This document shows positions 11,300 to 21,949 of a stretch of DNA of 64,000 nucleotides, one piece after another. The notes beneath the pieces are model-generated. The model made no database searches, was not told the origin of the DNA, and saw only the letters and a program-made list of their open reading frames with translations. This DNA comes from Acanthamoeba castellanii str. Neff (lineage: Eukaryota > Discosea > Longamoebia > Acanthamoebidae): the NCBI RefSeq assembly GCF_000313135.1, contig NW_004457654.1, forward strand, positions 1,436,028 through 1,500,027. The letters are read 5' to 3'. The position numbers and the translations under genes are program-made. Numbering within the stretch: position 1 is the first letter of the stretch; every line of letters starts with the position of its first letter.

Positions 11300-12700
11300 C
11301 GCCACTACTGCTTGTGTACCAAATGCATGAGGAGACAAAACCTCAATAAATTGAATTTGAGTGGAAATGATGACTGAGGTGCAGAAGAATTGCTTCCAAG
11401 CAATCAACAGCAGCTCATAAGTTGCAACTCTGATTTTCTTGAAAGATGATGTGGTGCCTGATTTTCCTCTCACTATGAGTTGATGGACTTTGTTGCTTTT
11501 GTTGCAAAGAACACTTTCATGCTATCATAATGTGACATGAAGTTGGGAAGGAGGGACCTTTAACTTGGGTGAAAATTGGGTGACTGAAAAAAATGACTGT
11601 GTTGCCCTGGATCTAGATGACCTAGTGTGTTTGATGGAGTTCAAGGAGTTAGATGCTTGACATTCCAGACTTTTCTTGTTTTTTGCCAGAAAAAATAATT
11701 GGATACACAAGGAGGGTTGCTCACTCAAGGGGAAGGAGTGAGGTGCACACATGCCTGCTCTCTGGGCTAGAAGTTGGCTGGCATTGAGAACTGGTTTTTG
11801 TTGTTGTTGTTGTGGGCAAAGTCACCACTCTCATCAGTGCAGTCATTGTTGGCATACATGAGGGGCCCAGTAGGATAGGCAGCACTGCTCATGAGACTGC
11901 AATGCTGGAAGTTGACTCCAGCAACGACCTGTGCTCAAGGAGATGGTGGATGGAGTGGCTGGGGGTGATGGGAAACAGGGAGAGTTGCTTAAGGTGTGTA
12001 GAGGACATAAACAACATACAACTTGCACCACCATTGGTAGCCCCCAGTAGTGATGCTGAGCTTGCAGGGAGTTGCAGCAATGCACTGCTGCTTCTGCTGC
12101 ACCTTGTCTGCCTTCTCTTGTGCATGCTTCTTCTGTGCCTTGATCCTTTGGTTCAACTCCCTGATCATGGGAGGAGCCCCAGTCTGCCACATAGGCACCA
12201 ACTCCTGCATTGACCAAAAGTAGGCCATGATAAGCACACAAGTGCACAAGTTACAGCCAGAGTAGCACAACAGGTCTTGAAACAAGGGAGAAGGGTGGGA
12301 AAAGGTACCCATGCCACTTGCTGGAGCTGAGATGAATGTAGTGGTGTGTATGATGCTGCCTGTGGCTGGGACAGTGAGTGAAGGGCAATGTAGGTCAACT
12401 TGAGGGCAATGAGCTTCAATCACAACCCAAGGGATGGCACATGCTCCTGGAGCAGCTCCACAGTGAGCTGCTGGAAAATCTCCCCATTGATCTCCTGCTC
12501 CAGGACCCAGTTGAAGCTTGCTGCTGAATGTGTTGCAATGAAGGTGTTGGTGAGGAGATGATGGAGTTGAGCTGAAGAGAGGCCAGGTGTAACCTTGGTG
12601 GGTGCAGGTGCTGGCATAGATGGCTGCATGTTTGTGAGTGCTCATGCCACAATTAACCCTGGTGCCAGATGACACACCCATGGGGGCCATGTCACAAGGT
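11300..12700 (-). pseudogene. CpG-poor remnant with a SAM-like domain
   Basis: On the minus strand at about 12629-12420 the frame encodes LHHLLTNTFIATHSAASFNW and VLEQEINGEIFQQLTVELL, followed by QEHVPSLGL. The order 'F-x-E-x-E-I-x-G, hydrophobic, LT-x-E-x-L, then P-S-L-G' is that of a SAM (sterile alpha motif) protein-interaction domain. Further down (about 12170-12085) lies a lysine/glutamine-rich helix (ELNQRIKAQKKHAQEK). Frames are interrupted and CG is nearly absent, as in the other decayed mobile-element regions, so this is probably part of a dead transposon gene. 11300-11820 shows nothing recognisable beyond a (TTG)n run at about 11798-11815. Confidence 0.35.
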
Positions 12701-13084
12701 CACATGGTTGAGCGCCACATCACCATTGAGGTATCTTTTGTGATGTCTGCACCACCAACACTGTCATGGACGAGGTCTGTCTTGGCTGGGGGGGGGAGGT
12801 TAGCTGTGTGGCTTGTGGTGAACTGCAGTGTATCACTATGGGAGAATGAGGCAGGCATGGTGGCAGTGGCAGCTTTGTACTGTGGGCAACCTGAATAGGG
12901 CATGTCTGCTTGCTGCAGACCTTGTGGTCATGCTACCTTGTGTCATTGTGTGCTAGAGCTCAACATTGTTGAGCTAGGGAGATTGGGCTCTCCTAAATGT
13001 TGAGATTTATTGGCCTATGTGGTGTGCTTCACCTGCTGGTCCCCTCCTCTAGTGCCTAACAGGTCAATTTTTTATATTAATTAT

Positions 13085-13714
13085 GGTTGCACGTTCCCCA
13101 CTCATGTTAGGAAGTCCAAGGAGAGAAAGCTGCATGTGCTCTACTCTGGCAAGTATGGCACCACGGTGTACAAGGTCCAACTCCACATCATCTTGTGCAT
13201 CAGCCCACATCTGCCAGGCTATGATGTCACTTTGGGAGTGCAAGGCTGAGGCTCACCCTCATTTTCCCTGGGAGTTGTGGCTTGGTGGTATGCTGGCTCT
13301 TCCCTCCTTCCTTGCTCTTCCCTCCTTCCTTGCTGCTCTACTGTCCTTCACTCCCTGGGTGCCTCTGATCTCATACACATGTGCACTGTTGTGTGTCTTC
13401 TTCCTCCTCTTTGTGCAGATGGGCACTATGGTTCCATACCCAACTTCCTCATCCCCTTTTACAAGGATCAGCTGCTGATGAATGACAAGTGGATGGTCAA
13501 TATCATCATCTCACATTATCATGCCCACATAGAGCATGTCAATGCATTCTTTGTTCATCACACCAATCACTTCCATGGTAGTGTTGACCTCCTCTACAAT
13601 GCCATCCACACCACCACGTACATGATGGCCATCCATCTCCACCAATACCTGCATTATGTGCCTTATGGTGATTGGCCCCATCACACACAAACATTGGTCC
13701 TGTGGTTAACATGA
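13085..13714 (+). pseudogene. Decayed DDE transposase fragment (PIF/Harbinger-like)
   Basis: Two plus-strand pieces are visible. The first (about 13103-13249) reads RKSKERKLHVLYSGKYGTTV then YKVQLHIILC, which fits the 'YSGK-x-x-x-H-T-x-K-x-Q' block of DDE_Tnp_4-type transposases. The second (about 13400-13714) contains DGHYGSIPNFLIPFYKD and IIISHYHAHIEHVNAFF, like the 'N-x-x-h-s-x-x-R-x-x-h-E-x-x-n' block that carries the last catalytic Glu (here E in HIEHVN); the usual Arg is replaced by His. Both are frame-disrupted and CpG-poor. A low-complexity TCCTTCCTTGCTCT block (about 13305-13345) separates them. The element is inactive. Confidence 0.4.
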
Positions 13715-13889
13715 CTTGGTGCATTTCACTGGGTATATATTTTATATTTTATATTTTTACCCCATTTCTTTAAAGCTGTATTGTTATGTCAGCTACTTAA
13801 TGGGAGAAATATGGTGTGATGTCCTCGCCTTGTGAGCCAATGATACTCTGCATGAAAGCAACTAACTCAATTAACTCCATAGAGTTGGG

Positions 13890-14123
13890 GTGCTAGCAAA
13901 TTCTGCGGTGGCTTGCCTTGTGTGCCGCCACTGGGACAACGCCTTTCGATACCTTCTTCGCACCACCACCCATGCCACCACCTCTCCACCGCCCGCAACT
14001 TTTGTGAACTGGGGGCACACTAGGGCTTGCTGGCCGTGCTGGCAGTGGGCTCTCAGCAGCATGAGGTGGCCACCCGGCGGTGCTGCAGTGGGCACGCGCC
14101 AACGGCTGCCCCTGGGGTGAAGA
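13890..14123 (+). pseudogene. Broken F-box/ankyrin gene fragment
   Basis: The frame from 13890 reads MLANSAVACLVCRHWDNAFR, resembling the second half of an F-box (hydrophobic, then LVCRHW). In another phase at about 14068-14123 lies GHPAVLQWARANGCPWGEE, the same repeat as in the intact gene at 9492-10619. A TGA sits where a CGA codon would be expected just before it (14061-14063 region). Frameshift plus nonsense show that this is a degenerate relative of the intact gene, on the opposite strand. Confidence 0.55.
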
Positions 14124-14129
14124 GAAAGC

Positions 14130-14890
14130 ATTGTGAGTGGATAAAGATATCTCTCTCTTTTCTCTCGCTCGAACATGTTGGTAGTACATACCTGGGTGGT
14201 GGTGTAGAGGGTGGAGTCCTTGAGGACGAACCTACGCGCGAGTGTTTGAGGGGAGCAGTAGTAGCGTACCTATCATGGTTTTGTTGATACCGCGGGTGGC
14301 GAAGAGGAATGGCGATTCCTCCCTCTTCTTGTGGAAGTCCAGCGCACTCGATGACGCACATCGGCCAATCCTGGACCCCCCAAACACGAGCAAATAATAA
14401 TAATAACAATAAAAGGGCAACAAAGGGGCGTGCGCGTGCGTGACATTGCCGAGTGGTGCAGCTTGCGGTGAGTGCACTCCAGTGCGTCCACTAACCCATA
14501 GAGCGCAGCACCTATGCGCATAGGCAAGATCTGCGCTGTGCCACTCGAGCAGCCAGTCGAGCACGGGCCGCGAGCGCGCACATGTAGGCGTACCATTTCC
14601 CGACTGCGACCTGCGAATGCGAATGCGACGGCGCCCTGCGACCAGTTGCGACCAAAAAGAAAACAAATTCCCTATCTTTTCCTGTGCCCTCAGCGACCTG
14701 CGAATGTTCAGAAAACGAATTTTTATACTGCGCACGGCCACCGGCCGGGAGTTGCCGCGTGGGCCATGGGCCAAGCAGGATATGCATACGTTGCCATGGC
14801 GGCGGCTGCGGCAAACAATCTTGATGTGCTTCTTTCTTTGCTGGAAAAAAACATTTTCCACACCGGCGACCCTGTCGCCGCCGAATAAAC
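14130..14890. other. Gap with possible minus-strand exon scraps
   Basis: On the minus strand, FGGSRIGRCASSSALDFHKK, ESPFLFATRGINKTM (about 14370-14275) and, after a TAG acceptor, FVLKDSTLYTTTQ followed by a GTATGT donor (about 14230-14190) look like short consecutive exons of a truncated gene. I could not identify it. 14590-14720 contains a loose GCGACCTGCGAATGCGAATG-type repeat. Confidence 0.25.
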
Positions 14891-14901
14891 AAACAGCACC
14901 G

Positions 14902-15399
14902 ATGGAGGAGGCGCCACCAATTAAGATTGAAGAAGTGGGCGTGGGTGCAGGCGCGCTGGTGAAGAAGGAGCCTGGAGAACATCTACAAGTTTATGAAATT
15001 TCCTGGAAGGACAAGACCATCTTGGCGAGCGAAGATGCCGTGCGCCTCGAATGGACGACACTACACGAGCAATTCCTCGAGATTTTGGGACCCTTTCTAC
15101 ACTCGCGACTGCAACGACAGCAGTCAACGCTCCCCATCAAGTGTTCCATGCCGGTCTGGGGCCTGCTCGGCACCCTGCTCCAGCATCGAATGGGGCAAGA
15201 GATGCGCCTGTCCACACAGGACCAGATTCGGAACTTCCTCCTGGTATGGGAGAAAAAGATGCACGCTCGCCTCTCCTACTCCGTTATTACCCCCCCATTT
15301 GTGCTGCGCTTTAATGTTGTCAAAAATCAAATCAAAATCGAAATGCATTGCGTGGTGTACAATGCAGCCAATGTCCGTCAATGGCCGCTTAATTTTTAA
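14902..15399 (+). CDS. Hypothetical small protein with SUMO-site-like N-terminus
   Basis: The frame stays open from 14617, but the upstream part is Arg-rich low-quality sequence. ATG 14902 (MEEAPPIKIEEVGVG) gives 165 residues. The N-terminus contains two psi-K-x-E-like motifs (IKIE and VKKEP), the type of site that can be SUMO-modified, which hints at a nuclear protein. The middle contains amphipathic helices (VRLEWTTLHEQFLEILGPFL; SRLQRQQSTL) and a C-terminus rich in aromatic and basic residues ending VRQWPLNF. I do not recognise a family. Its TAA (15397-15399) overlaps the stop of the convergent gene on the other strand by two bases. The close convergence suggests the two may belong to one mobile unit, which is inference. 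Confidence 0.5.
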   Translation: MEEAPPIKIEEVGVGAGALVKKEPGEHLQVYEISWKDKTILASEDAVRLEWTTLHEQFLEILGPFLHSRLQRQQSTLPIKCSMPVWGLLGTLLQHRMGQEMRLSTQDQIRNFLLVWEKKMHARLSYSVITPPFVLRFNVVKNQIKIEMHCVVYNAANVRQWPLNF

Positions 15400-18360
15400 A
15401 TATATTTTGAGCTTACAACATATTTGTGGATGGAGGGTTCATCAGTGAGCGCTGCAGCAGCCCAAGAACGCTCATGGGCAGGGGTGAGGGCGGTGATGTC
15501 CTGGTGGATCTCGTTGCGCAGAAGAGCACACAGCTCCTGTCGTGCTGTCTCCGAAGGTCCGTACCCGAATCCAGAAGAGCCGTAGGCAAGGATCCGTTTA
15601 ATGACACTGTGCTTTCCTTCGAGGGCGTAGTTTGCAAACTTCTCGAGGCCGTTGTACTTGTCGAGGAAGAAGCCGAAGTGGAACACGAAGATATGGATGT
15701 AGGTGGTGACATCCTCTGCTTGGTACGCATCAACGAAGGCCTGCCCAAACTCTCGTGCACGTGTGAGCCACTCCTCCTCGCTGATGTTAACTGTTGCTTG
15801 TGCAGTGAGGCAGACAAGTGGGTAGTAGAGTTCCCACACTCGTCTGGTGCTGGAGATCTTCAGCCTTGTTTCGTCGTCCTTGGCGCTCTTCTCGATCTCC
15901 TTGAAGAATTGCTCGTAGTTGGACAGAATGTGGAGACAATCTGACCGATTAAGCCTTCCCAGGTATAACATTAGCCCTTTGGTGGAGCGGTGGTGCGGTG
16001 GTGTGGTGGAGCGGCGGTGCGATGGTGCAGTGGAGTGGTGGTGTGGCGGTGCAGTGGAGCGGCGGAGCGGTGGAGAGGCGGTGCGGTGGAGTGGTGGTGC
16101 GGTGGTGTGGTGGAGCGGCGGTGCGATGGTGCAGTGGAGTGGTGGAGTGGCGGAGCGGTGCGGTAGAGTGGTGGTGTGGTGGAGCGGTGGTGCGGTGGAG
16201 CGGCGGTGCGATGGTGCAGTGGAGTGGTGGAGCGGTGGTGTGGTGGTGCGGTGGAGCGGTGGAGCAGTGGTGCGGCGGTGCAGTGGTGCGGTGGTGCGGT
16301 GGTGCGGCGGAGCAGCGGTGTGATGGAGCGGTGGTGCGGTGGAGCGGCGGTGCGGTGTCAATAACTTATGTTGGGAACGCACCGTGATGCCTTGAGCCGC
16401 TGAGGGAAGTTTTTGTTGGCTGACTGCACCACCTTGACCTTGCAGACATCCAGGAGGATTTTCTCAATTGCTGCAACCACCTCTATTGAGTTCTGCACAT
16501 CAGCAGCAAGCATCATGAACTACAAACATTGAGGTGAGTACCATTCATTAGTTCTGATGGAAAGTGGGCCGTACAAGCTTTTTGATGATGGCCATCATTG
16601 CATGCAGGTTGCAGGGAATTATCTGCTCGAGGGGCACATAAAGGATTGGCGGTGTGACAACACCACAGTTGTCTGATGCGTACGTTCGCCTTCCACTCCC
16701 CTTGCATTTTGCCACCTCTTCTGCCCACTTCTTCCGTTTCTCCTCTGAGTGGAAAGGCCAGGCCTTTTTGGAGAAATCAGCAAGCTCACTGGATGTGCCG
16801 TGGTGTGTGTCTGTGGTTATTCATTTACCACAGCAGAAGGAGTGAGGCAGCAACAGTACTCTGAGCAGACATCACAGAATGGGCATTTCCACTTGGCTGA
16901 AGGGTGGAAGACGTCGTACAGCCCAATCAGCTTCATGAGGGCCTTGAGATCACAGGTAAGCACTGGTTTGATCTTGTACTCCCTGTCCCCCACTTGAATC
17001 TTTTCCTCGCGGACAAGCTGATTGACTGCCTAAGTACCTCCCCACATACCAAACAATCACATAATAATAACATGGATGTCAGATCATGTTCAAACACCAC
17101 GCATAACAACAAGGTACCTCAATGGTTGCCATGAGTTCAGATCGCAGCTCTTCCTCACTTTCGCCACCAATGTATACCACCCAGACATGGCAACTGGATG
17201 GTGACTTGGTTGCTGACAGAGAGTCGCCAGGCTGGAGCAGGTGAAACCCACCCAGTTCTTGCGGTACGCGCTTCCCTGAGGTAACTGTTGCATTGTCGAA
17301 CGCCAACTTGAGAACCAGTGGTGCTTGGGGATCAGCAGGAGGAGAACGAGCAAGATGCCAGCGCAGGAAGGCGAGCAGTGGTATCTCATAGCCCTTTCCT
17401 CCTGTCCGTTGCACTGGAAGTGTAGCATCCAGGATCCGCCTGTACTCTCGGATGTAGTGAATCGTGCCGTAGCCCTCAAGATGGAAGGTCTTCACGGTAT
17501 CCTCCCACAGTGCATCTTTATTTAAAAAGCATTGTTAGTGGATTAGTGGTGGAGTGGCCGCGGTGGAGCAATGGTGCAGCAGTGTGGTGGAGCGGTGGAG
17601 CGGCGGTGCGATGGTGCGGTGGAGCGGCGGTGCGGTGGTGCGGTGGAGCAGCGGTGCGGTGGAGTGGCGGTGCGGTGGAGTGGCGGTGCGGCGGTGCGGT
17701 GGAGCGGCGGTGCGGTGCAGCGGAGTGGTGCGGTGGAGTGGCGGAGCGGCGGTGCGGCAGTGCGGCGGTGTGCTTCACCTGAAATTAACATCTTGTCTTT
17801 GTAGGCCAGGAGTTGGGCGACAGTTGGACGGCTGTGCTGCTGAAGCTCAGCGAAGGCAGCAAGAAGACCGTTGTAGACGTGCTTCTCTCTTTTTAGCAGC
17901 GAAACTAAGCACTCAACATAGTCCTCACTCTGGTATGCTAGCTCTGTCGCCTAGGAAAGGAATGTGTTAGTGTCCATGATTGAACAGCATTGAAGAGTTG
18001 AAGCCGTACTGTTCTAACGTAGTGTGCCACATCATCTTCCCAGGTTGGGTATGTCCTGGCATCAAGGTTGTGGCCGTCCTCGGCAAGAAGCTTCTCCCGT
18101 ACCCGTGCCAGCCAAGCGTCAATCTTCTCGTGTTTGGTGCGTCGCTTCTCCACGAATGCTGCAGCTGCCTGCTCCTTTTTCTCCCGTCGCTGTCGTTTGT
18201 TGCTCACCAGTTGTTCAGCCTCGTTACACCCTTGGCAGGAACCTCGGTGACAATGAAGCTTCTCCTCCAGGTGACGGACCAGCTTTGCCTTTGACTCATA
18301 ACCCTTTGGGCAGAGCTTGTGAGGACATTGGAAAGGTTTCCCCTTCTCCTGTGTCACCAT
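15396..18360 (-). CDS. Zinc-finger, transposase-like protein (uncharacterised eukaryotic family), multi-exon
   Basis: Minus-strand exons chain well. 18360 to about 18019 has a Cys/His finger (FQCPHKLCPKGYESKAKLVR, then H...C). About 17952-17779 encodes ATELAYQSEDYVECLVSLLK. 17515 to about 17117 contains VLKLAFDNATVTSGKRVPQE and WVVYIGGESEEELRSEL. About 17033-16900 contains VLTCDLKALMKLIGLYDVFH and a Cys pair (WKCPFC). Next comes about 16802-16530 (GVVTPPILYVPLEQIIPCNL), then a short exon ending 16383, and 15954-15396 (EEWLTRAREFGQAFVDAYQA; GKHSVIKRILAYGSSG). The order 'DNA...E', 'DLK-x-L-h-x-x-h-G-h', 'C-x-x-C' and 'I-P-x-x-L-H' matches a widespread unnamed family of probable transposon-derived RNase-H-fold proteins; I recall the pattern but not an accepted name. 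Two introns (17778-17516 and 16382-15955) are filled with minisatellite. No premature stops were found in the chained exons, so it may be expressed. Confidence 0.5.
15978..16364 (+). repeat. Intronic minisatellite of GGTGGTGCGGTGGAGCGGC-type units
   Basis: About 385 bp made almost only of GGTGGTGC, GGTGGAGC and GGCGGTGC blocks, with higher-order repeats (for example GCGATGGTGCAGTGGAGTGG recurs). It occupies most of a 428-nt intron (16382-15955) of the transposase-like gene. On the minus strand it reads as His/Ala/Pro-rich frames, which are artefacts. Confidence 0.85.
17536..17775 (+). repeat. Second intronic minisatellite of the same unit type
   Basis: About 240 bp of the same GGTGGAGCGGCGGTGCGGT-like blocks fill the 263-nt intron 17778-17516 of the same gene. 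The near-identity of unit type in two introns of one gene suggests copying between introns or insertion of a repeat-bearing element. Confidence 0.85.
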
Positions 18361-18760
18361 GCCCTGTGCATGCGTGTGTGGGCAGACTGTGAGTTCCAGG
18401 GCTTACAACATTGAATGTTGTAGCAGCGTACCTGTGGGCACAGGTCACAGGAAGGGGGCCCCCTGCAGGGGGCTCGGTGAACACTCCGCTCATGGCGCTG
18501 GCGATCGGCAGGCCGTGTGAAGTGGTGACGGACACCATCTGCCGCTGCTGTGGGACAAATGCTGTGCCTGCACAGAAACCAGGTCGGCTGGGCTGGGGTA
18601 GGTGGGCGGCGTAGGATCTGCTGCATGGTGAAAACTGTGTGTTTGCCGGTGTGTTTGGCGTTTTATTACCCCAATAAAACTTATAAGAATACAAAGCTAA
18701 GTCCGAAAAAACGCGCTTTGGGCGAAGTCTAGTCATGCTGACGTGCGTGGCGAGGTTCAG
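17938..18760. other. 5' flank of the transposase-like gene
   Basis: Upstream of 18360 the minus-strand frame continues as low-quality sequence. At 18650-18740 there is an A/T-richer stretch with an AATAAAACTTATAAG motif, which could hold the promoter or end of the unit. No inverted terminal repeat was found by eye between here and 14.4 kb. Confidence 0.2.
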
Positions 18761-20050
18761 CCACGCACGTCATCACTGGCCAATCCGCGTGCGTGAAAAA
18801 GTGCGGAATGGGCACGGCAAACTCGGACTTTCCAAGTGAGTCGAGAAATCTCACATGTTTTCTTTGGTCGCAGGTCGGGTTTGTGTCGGATGAGTAGGCA
18901 AGCCGCCAAGCCGCGTCGTGCGTTTTGTTTTTGGGGGGGGGCCTTCTGGAGGGGCCAGAACATCCATTCGCAGAAGCACTCCAGATGACGAGCTCTGCTC
19001 CTCTCTGCCAACGATGGTGGGTTTGTCGCCGTTGTTAAATCCTGGACAGTAGAGCTTAATCTGGAGACGCGCACCTCTGGAGACGTTTGTTACTGTCGAT
19101 GTTGTAGACACTTGCCGCCGGCACTTCCGCGGCTGGAAATGCCGGCGCTATCGCCGCTGATGGTGGTTTTACCGCGGGGATGCTCGCTGACGTAATCTTT
19201 ACTGCTGGAGTTGTCGATGCAAGCCCGCGCCGCTGGAAACGCTTGCTTGCTAGCTGCAAATAACACTCGGTGCCGACGCGCTCGATGTTAAAGACGCTCG
19301 ATGTTTGAGACACTCGCCGCCGACGGTGCAGAGTTTGGGATGATCGGCGAAGGGTTTGACAGCGATGGCATGTCGTCAGCGCCGAAAGCGCGCGCCAGCA
19401 CCAACGCTTGGAGCCGCAGACGCCATCGAGACCGATGGTAAAGAACGCTGGCGTCTGCGCGAGGCGCTCGCGTTGGTGGGCGTCAGGTTGGTGGTGGTGG
19501 TGGTCCCGCCAAAGCCGTGAGTAAACGGCGGCGCTATGCTGCGCACGTCGGCGGCGGCAGCGGGAGGGTCGGCTTCTGTCGGGGTCGGACGGGAGCGCGG
19601 CAGATCTTGTACATGTGCGCTGCTGTGTTGGTGCGCGCACGCGGGTGGCGTCTAAAAACACGTGGGAATGGAGACAAGCGGCTGGGCCTTGGGGGGTTTC
19701 TTGCTCGGCGTGGTCATTTTTCAAAACAAAACCTCCTAGTCGATGCACTTTGCCCATGCCTGCCGCCGTGTTGCCACCATCGAAGCCTTCGCTGCCGATA
19801 CTGCCGCGCGCGTGTACGTGCCATCGGTGTGAGCGGGGTGCGATGACAAAGCCAGCCCGATGAGGCAAAGCAAAAAGCAAAACGCGGCAGCTAGACAGGA
19901 AAATGAAATCATGTCTCGGTCTCGAACACGGCCCGACGGCGACTTTGCCCTCGACCACCAACCTTCAACAGCATGCAGCTTCCAACCAGCGCCGCGCGTC
20001 GCCAACCATCGCGCCAGACACGCATTGACGAGATGAACACGGCGCACCTG
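18740..20050. repeat. CpG-rich interspersed repeat with decayed relatives at 60 kb
   Basis: The block at about 19453-19500 (GTCTGCGCGAGGCGCTCGCG, then TTGGTGGGCGTCAGGTTGGT) corresponds to CATCTGCAAGAGGCACTCAC and CTGATGGGCGTCAGGTTGAT at about 60.19-60.24 kb, with CG replaced by CA or TG. The 301-residue open frame on the minus strand is therefore not accepted as a gene. Confidence 0.55.
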
Positions 20051-20059
20051 CTTACATCG

Positions 20060-20690
20060 ATTTTGGCTGCACAAGTATGATGGTTTGGACCGCTAGCGCC
20101 GCGCGTCGCCGACCATCGCGCCGGGCGCGCGTCAACGAGGCGAATTCGGCGTGGCCTATCGACCTTGACCGTGCAAGTATGATGGTTCCAACGACCAGCG
20201 CCGCGCGTCACCGACCATCGCATCTGACGCACGTCGACGAGGCGAAATTCGGCACGGCCGCATGCATCGATTTTGACCGGGCAAGTATGATGGTTTTGAC
20301 CAGCAGCGCCACTCATCGCCGACCACCAGTTCAGCGCACCTCGGTGGAGCGAGCACGGCGCACCTACATCAACTTTGACCACACAAGTATGATGCTTCCA
20401 ACCACCAGCCACACACATCACCAACCACCACGTTTGGCGCGCCTTGACGAGTAGAGCGTGGTTACATCAATTTTGGCCACGCAGGTATGATGGCTCCAAC
20501 AGCTAGCGCCACACACCACCAACCATCACATTGGAAACGCCTCAGCAAGAAGAATTCAGCGTGCTTGCTTACTTTCAACTTTGACCAAGCCAGTATGATG
20601 GTTTCAACCACTAGCACCACACATTATCAGCATGATGGCATTGCGCCAGCCCTCAGCAAAGCAAATTCAACACCACTGCTTACATCAGCC
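20060..20690 (+). repeat. Tandem satellite, about 103-bp period, CpG-rich array
   Basis: The core (A)AGTATGATGGTTT recurs at about 20074, 20176, 20284, 20386, 20484 and 20592, with spacings of 102, 108, 102, 98 and 108 bp. Each unit also carries TCGATTTTGGC or TTTGACC just before the core and GCCGCGCGTCGCCGACCATC just after it. The later units are progressively CpG-poorer. A single related unit lies near 39.1-39.25 kb, and an inverted, strongly decayed array at 61.56-62.52 kb. Confidence 0.85.
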
Positions 20691-20980
20691 ACAGCGCAAC
20701 ACAACAGCACATCCACAGAAGCAAGACTCAGAATAAGTGATAACAGTGGCAGAGATGGCAATGGTGGCAGAGGGCGCGGTGCAACGAGTGGAGTCAAAAC
20801 ATATCAGGTCAGGCAGCTGCAGGCCACAGTGCGCCACCAAGTCTTGGCATCACATTGCACTGCAGTGCCACATCTCACTGCCACACAGTGGGCAAGAACA
20901 TGTGTGTCGGTGGTTCAAGTCACACTGTCAAGTTGCCATGCAGACAGGCAGCAGGGTCTTTCAGTCAAGCTGCACTGCCT

Positions 20981-21850
20981 TCACCAAGACACAGCACTGC
21001 TGCCTTTGTACTGCTTCCATGCTTTATTTTTGTTTGTAGTGTTTGGTGATGCAAGGAGTCCTGGTGGGTTGGGGGTGGAGCATGTGGTGCAGCGGCAGAG
21101 TGCTCCCCCAAACAAGACATTTCCATCACCATCTCCATCACCAGCAAAGTAGTCAATGGTAATTTCATCACCCTTAGACATTAGGCAGCAGGTGGTGGCA
21201 GTCACATGTACAGCACTGAGGCCATGAAACTCCTCTGCCATGATTCCACTTGTGGGTGATGGTATCTTTCTGGGCCTCAAAAAGGCCAGAGGCACACCAC
21301 ACTGGTGGTTGGCCAGGGTGAGTGGTCCACAGAGGATGTGCAAGAGGCCATAGAGGGACAGGTAGTTGTTGGTCCACAGCTTGGCAAAGGTGGCATCATT
21401 GACCTCAAACAGCACAGCCCACAGGTGATCCATGAAGGGGGAAGCGCCCAGGCGCATGCTGGTCCCATGTTGGGTGAAGAGGCCCAAGCCGCCCAGGGGC
21501 ACTCTGCTTGGTGCCACATAGAGGGGACTTGCCAGGTGGAGGAGGGCCTTGTAGTAGTGCCAGAGCACAGCCAGCATGTTGTTGGTATTGTGCTTGGTGG
21601 TCTTGTCCAACTTGTCCCTCCATTGGTGGCAACAAAAGCAGGGTCCCCACTTGAGTGGGTTGGCCATGTGCTTTACCAGCAGGTGGAAGGCATTGATGTC
21701 AAGTGGCACATCTTCAAACTGGGCATGTATGTTGGTATTTTTGAGGATGTGGCGCTTGAAAAACAACCAGTAGCTGACAGCACATGGGATGGAGTTGTGT
21801 TGTGGCTTGCATTTGAGTGCACTCTTGCTCAACTTGGCCAACTCTTCCAT
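20981..21850 (-). CDS. SET-like domain protein in CpG-poor, transposon-like sequence
   Basis: A long minus-strand frame; ATG 21850 (MEELAKLSKSALKCKPQHNS) gives 289 residues and avoids the foldback element upstream. The middle has LGGLGLFTQHGTSMRLG, then ANHQCGVPLAFL, and near the end GDEITIDYFAGDGDGDG followed by CRCTTC. This order (G-x-G-x-F, NH-x-C, G-D/E-E-I-x-I-D-Y, then a Cys cluster) matches the SET fold of lysine methyltransferases, whose NHxC and ELxxDY blocks bind S-adenosylmethionine and form the active site. An aspartate/glycine run has been inserted after the DY block. A Cys-rich motif (CFCCHQW) precedes the domain. The frame is intact although CG is nearly absent. A chromatin methyltransferase encoded by a mobile element would be unusual; activity is unknown. 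Confidence 0.5.
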   Translation of the reverse strand: MEELAKLSKSALKCKPQHNSIPCAVSYWLFFKRHILKNTNIHAQFEDVPLDINAFHLLVKHMANPLKWGPCFCCHQWRDKLDKTTKHNTNNMLAVLWHYYKALLHLASPLYVAPSRVPLGGLGLFTQHGTSMRLGASPFMDHLWAVLFEVNDATFAKLWTNNYLSLYGLLHILCGPLTLANHQCGVPLAFLRPRKIPSPTSGIMAEEFHGLSAVHVTATTCCLMSKGDEITIDYFAGDGDGDGNVLFGGALCRCTTCSTPNPPGLLASPNTTNKNKAWKQYKGSSAVSW

Positions 21851-21949
21851 TCCTGAGTAGCCCCTTGTGGCCAATTCTGAATAAATGAAAATAATATTGA
21901 TGAACTTTGCACAAAAAAAAAGAAACGGCAAAATAAATTCACATCTTTC

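Noticed and set aside
15996..16387. Trp/Gly-rich and His/Pro-rich frames in the minisatellite
   Set aside because: Direct products of the GGTGGTGC unit inside an intron.
19056..19961. 301-codon minus-strand frame
   Set aside because: Overlaps a repeat with a CpG-decayed copy near 60.2 kb, and the composition is that of GC-rich random frames.
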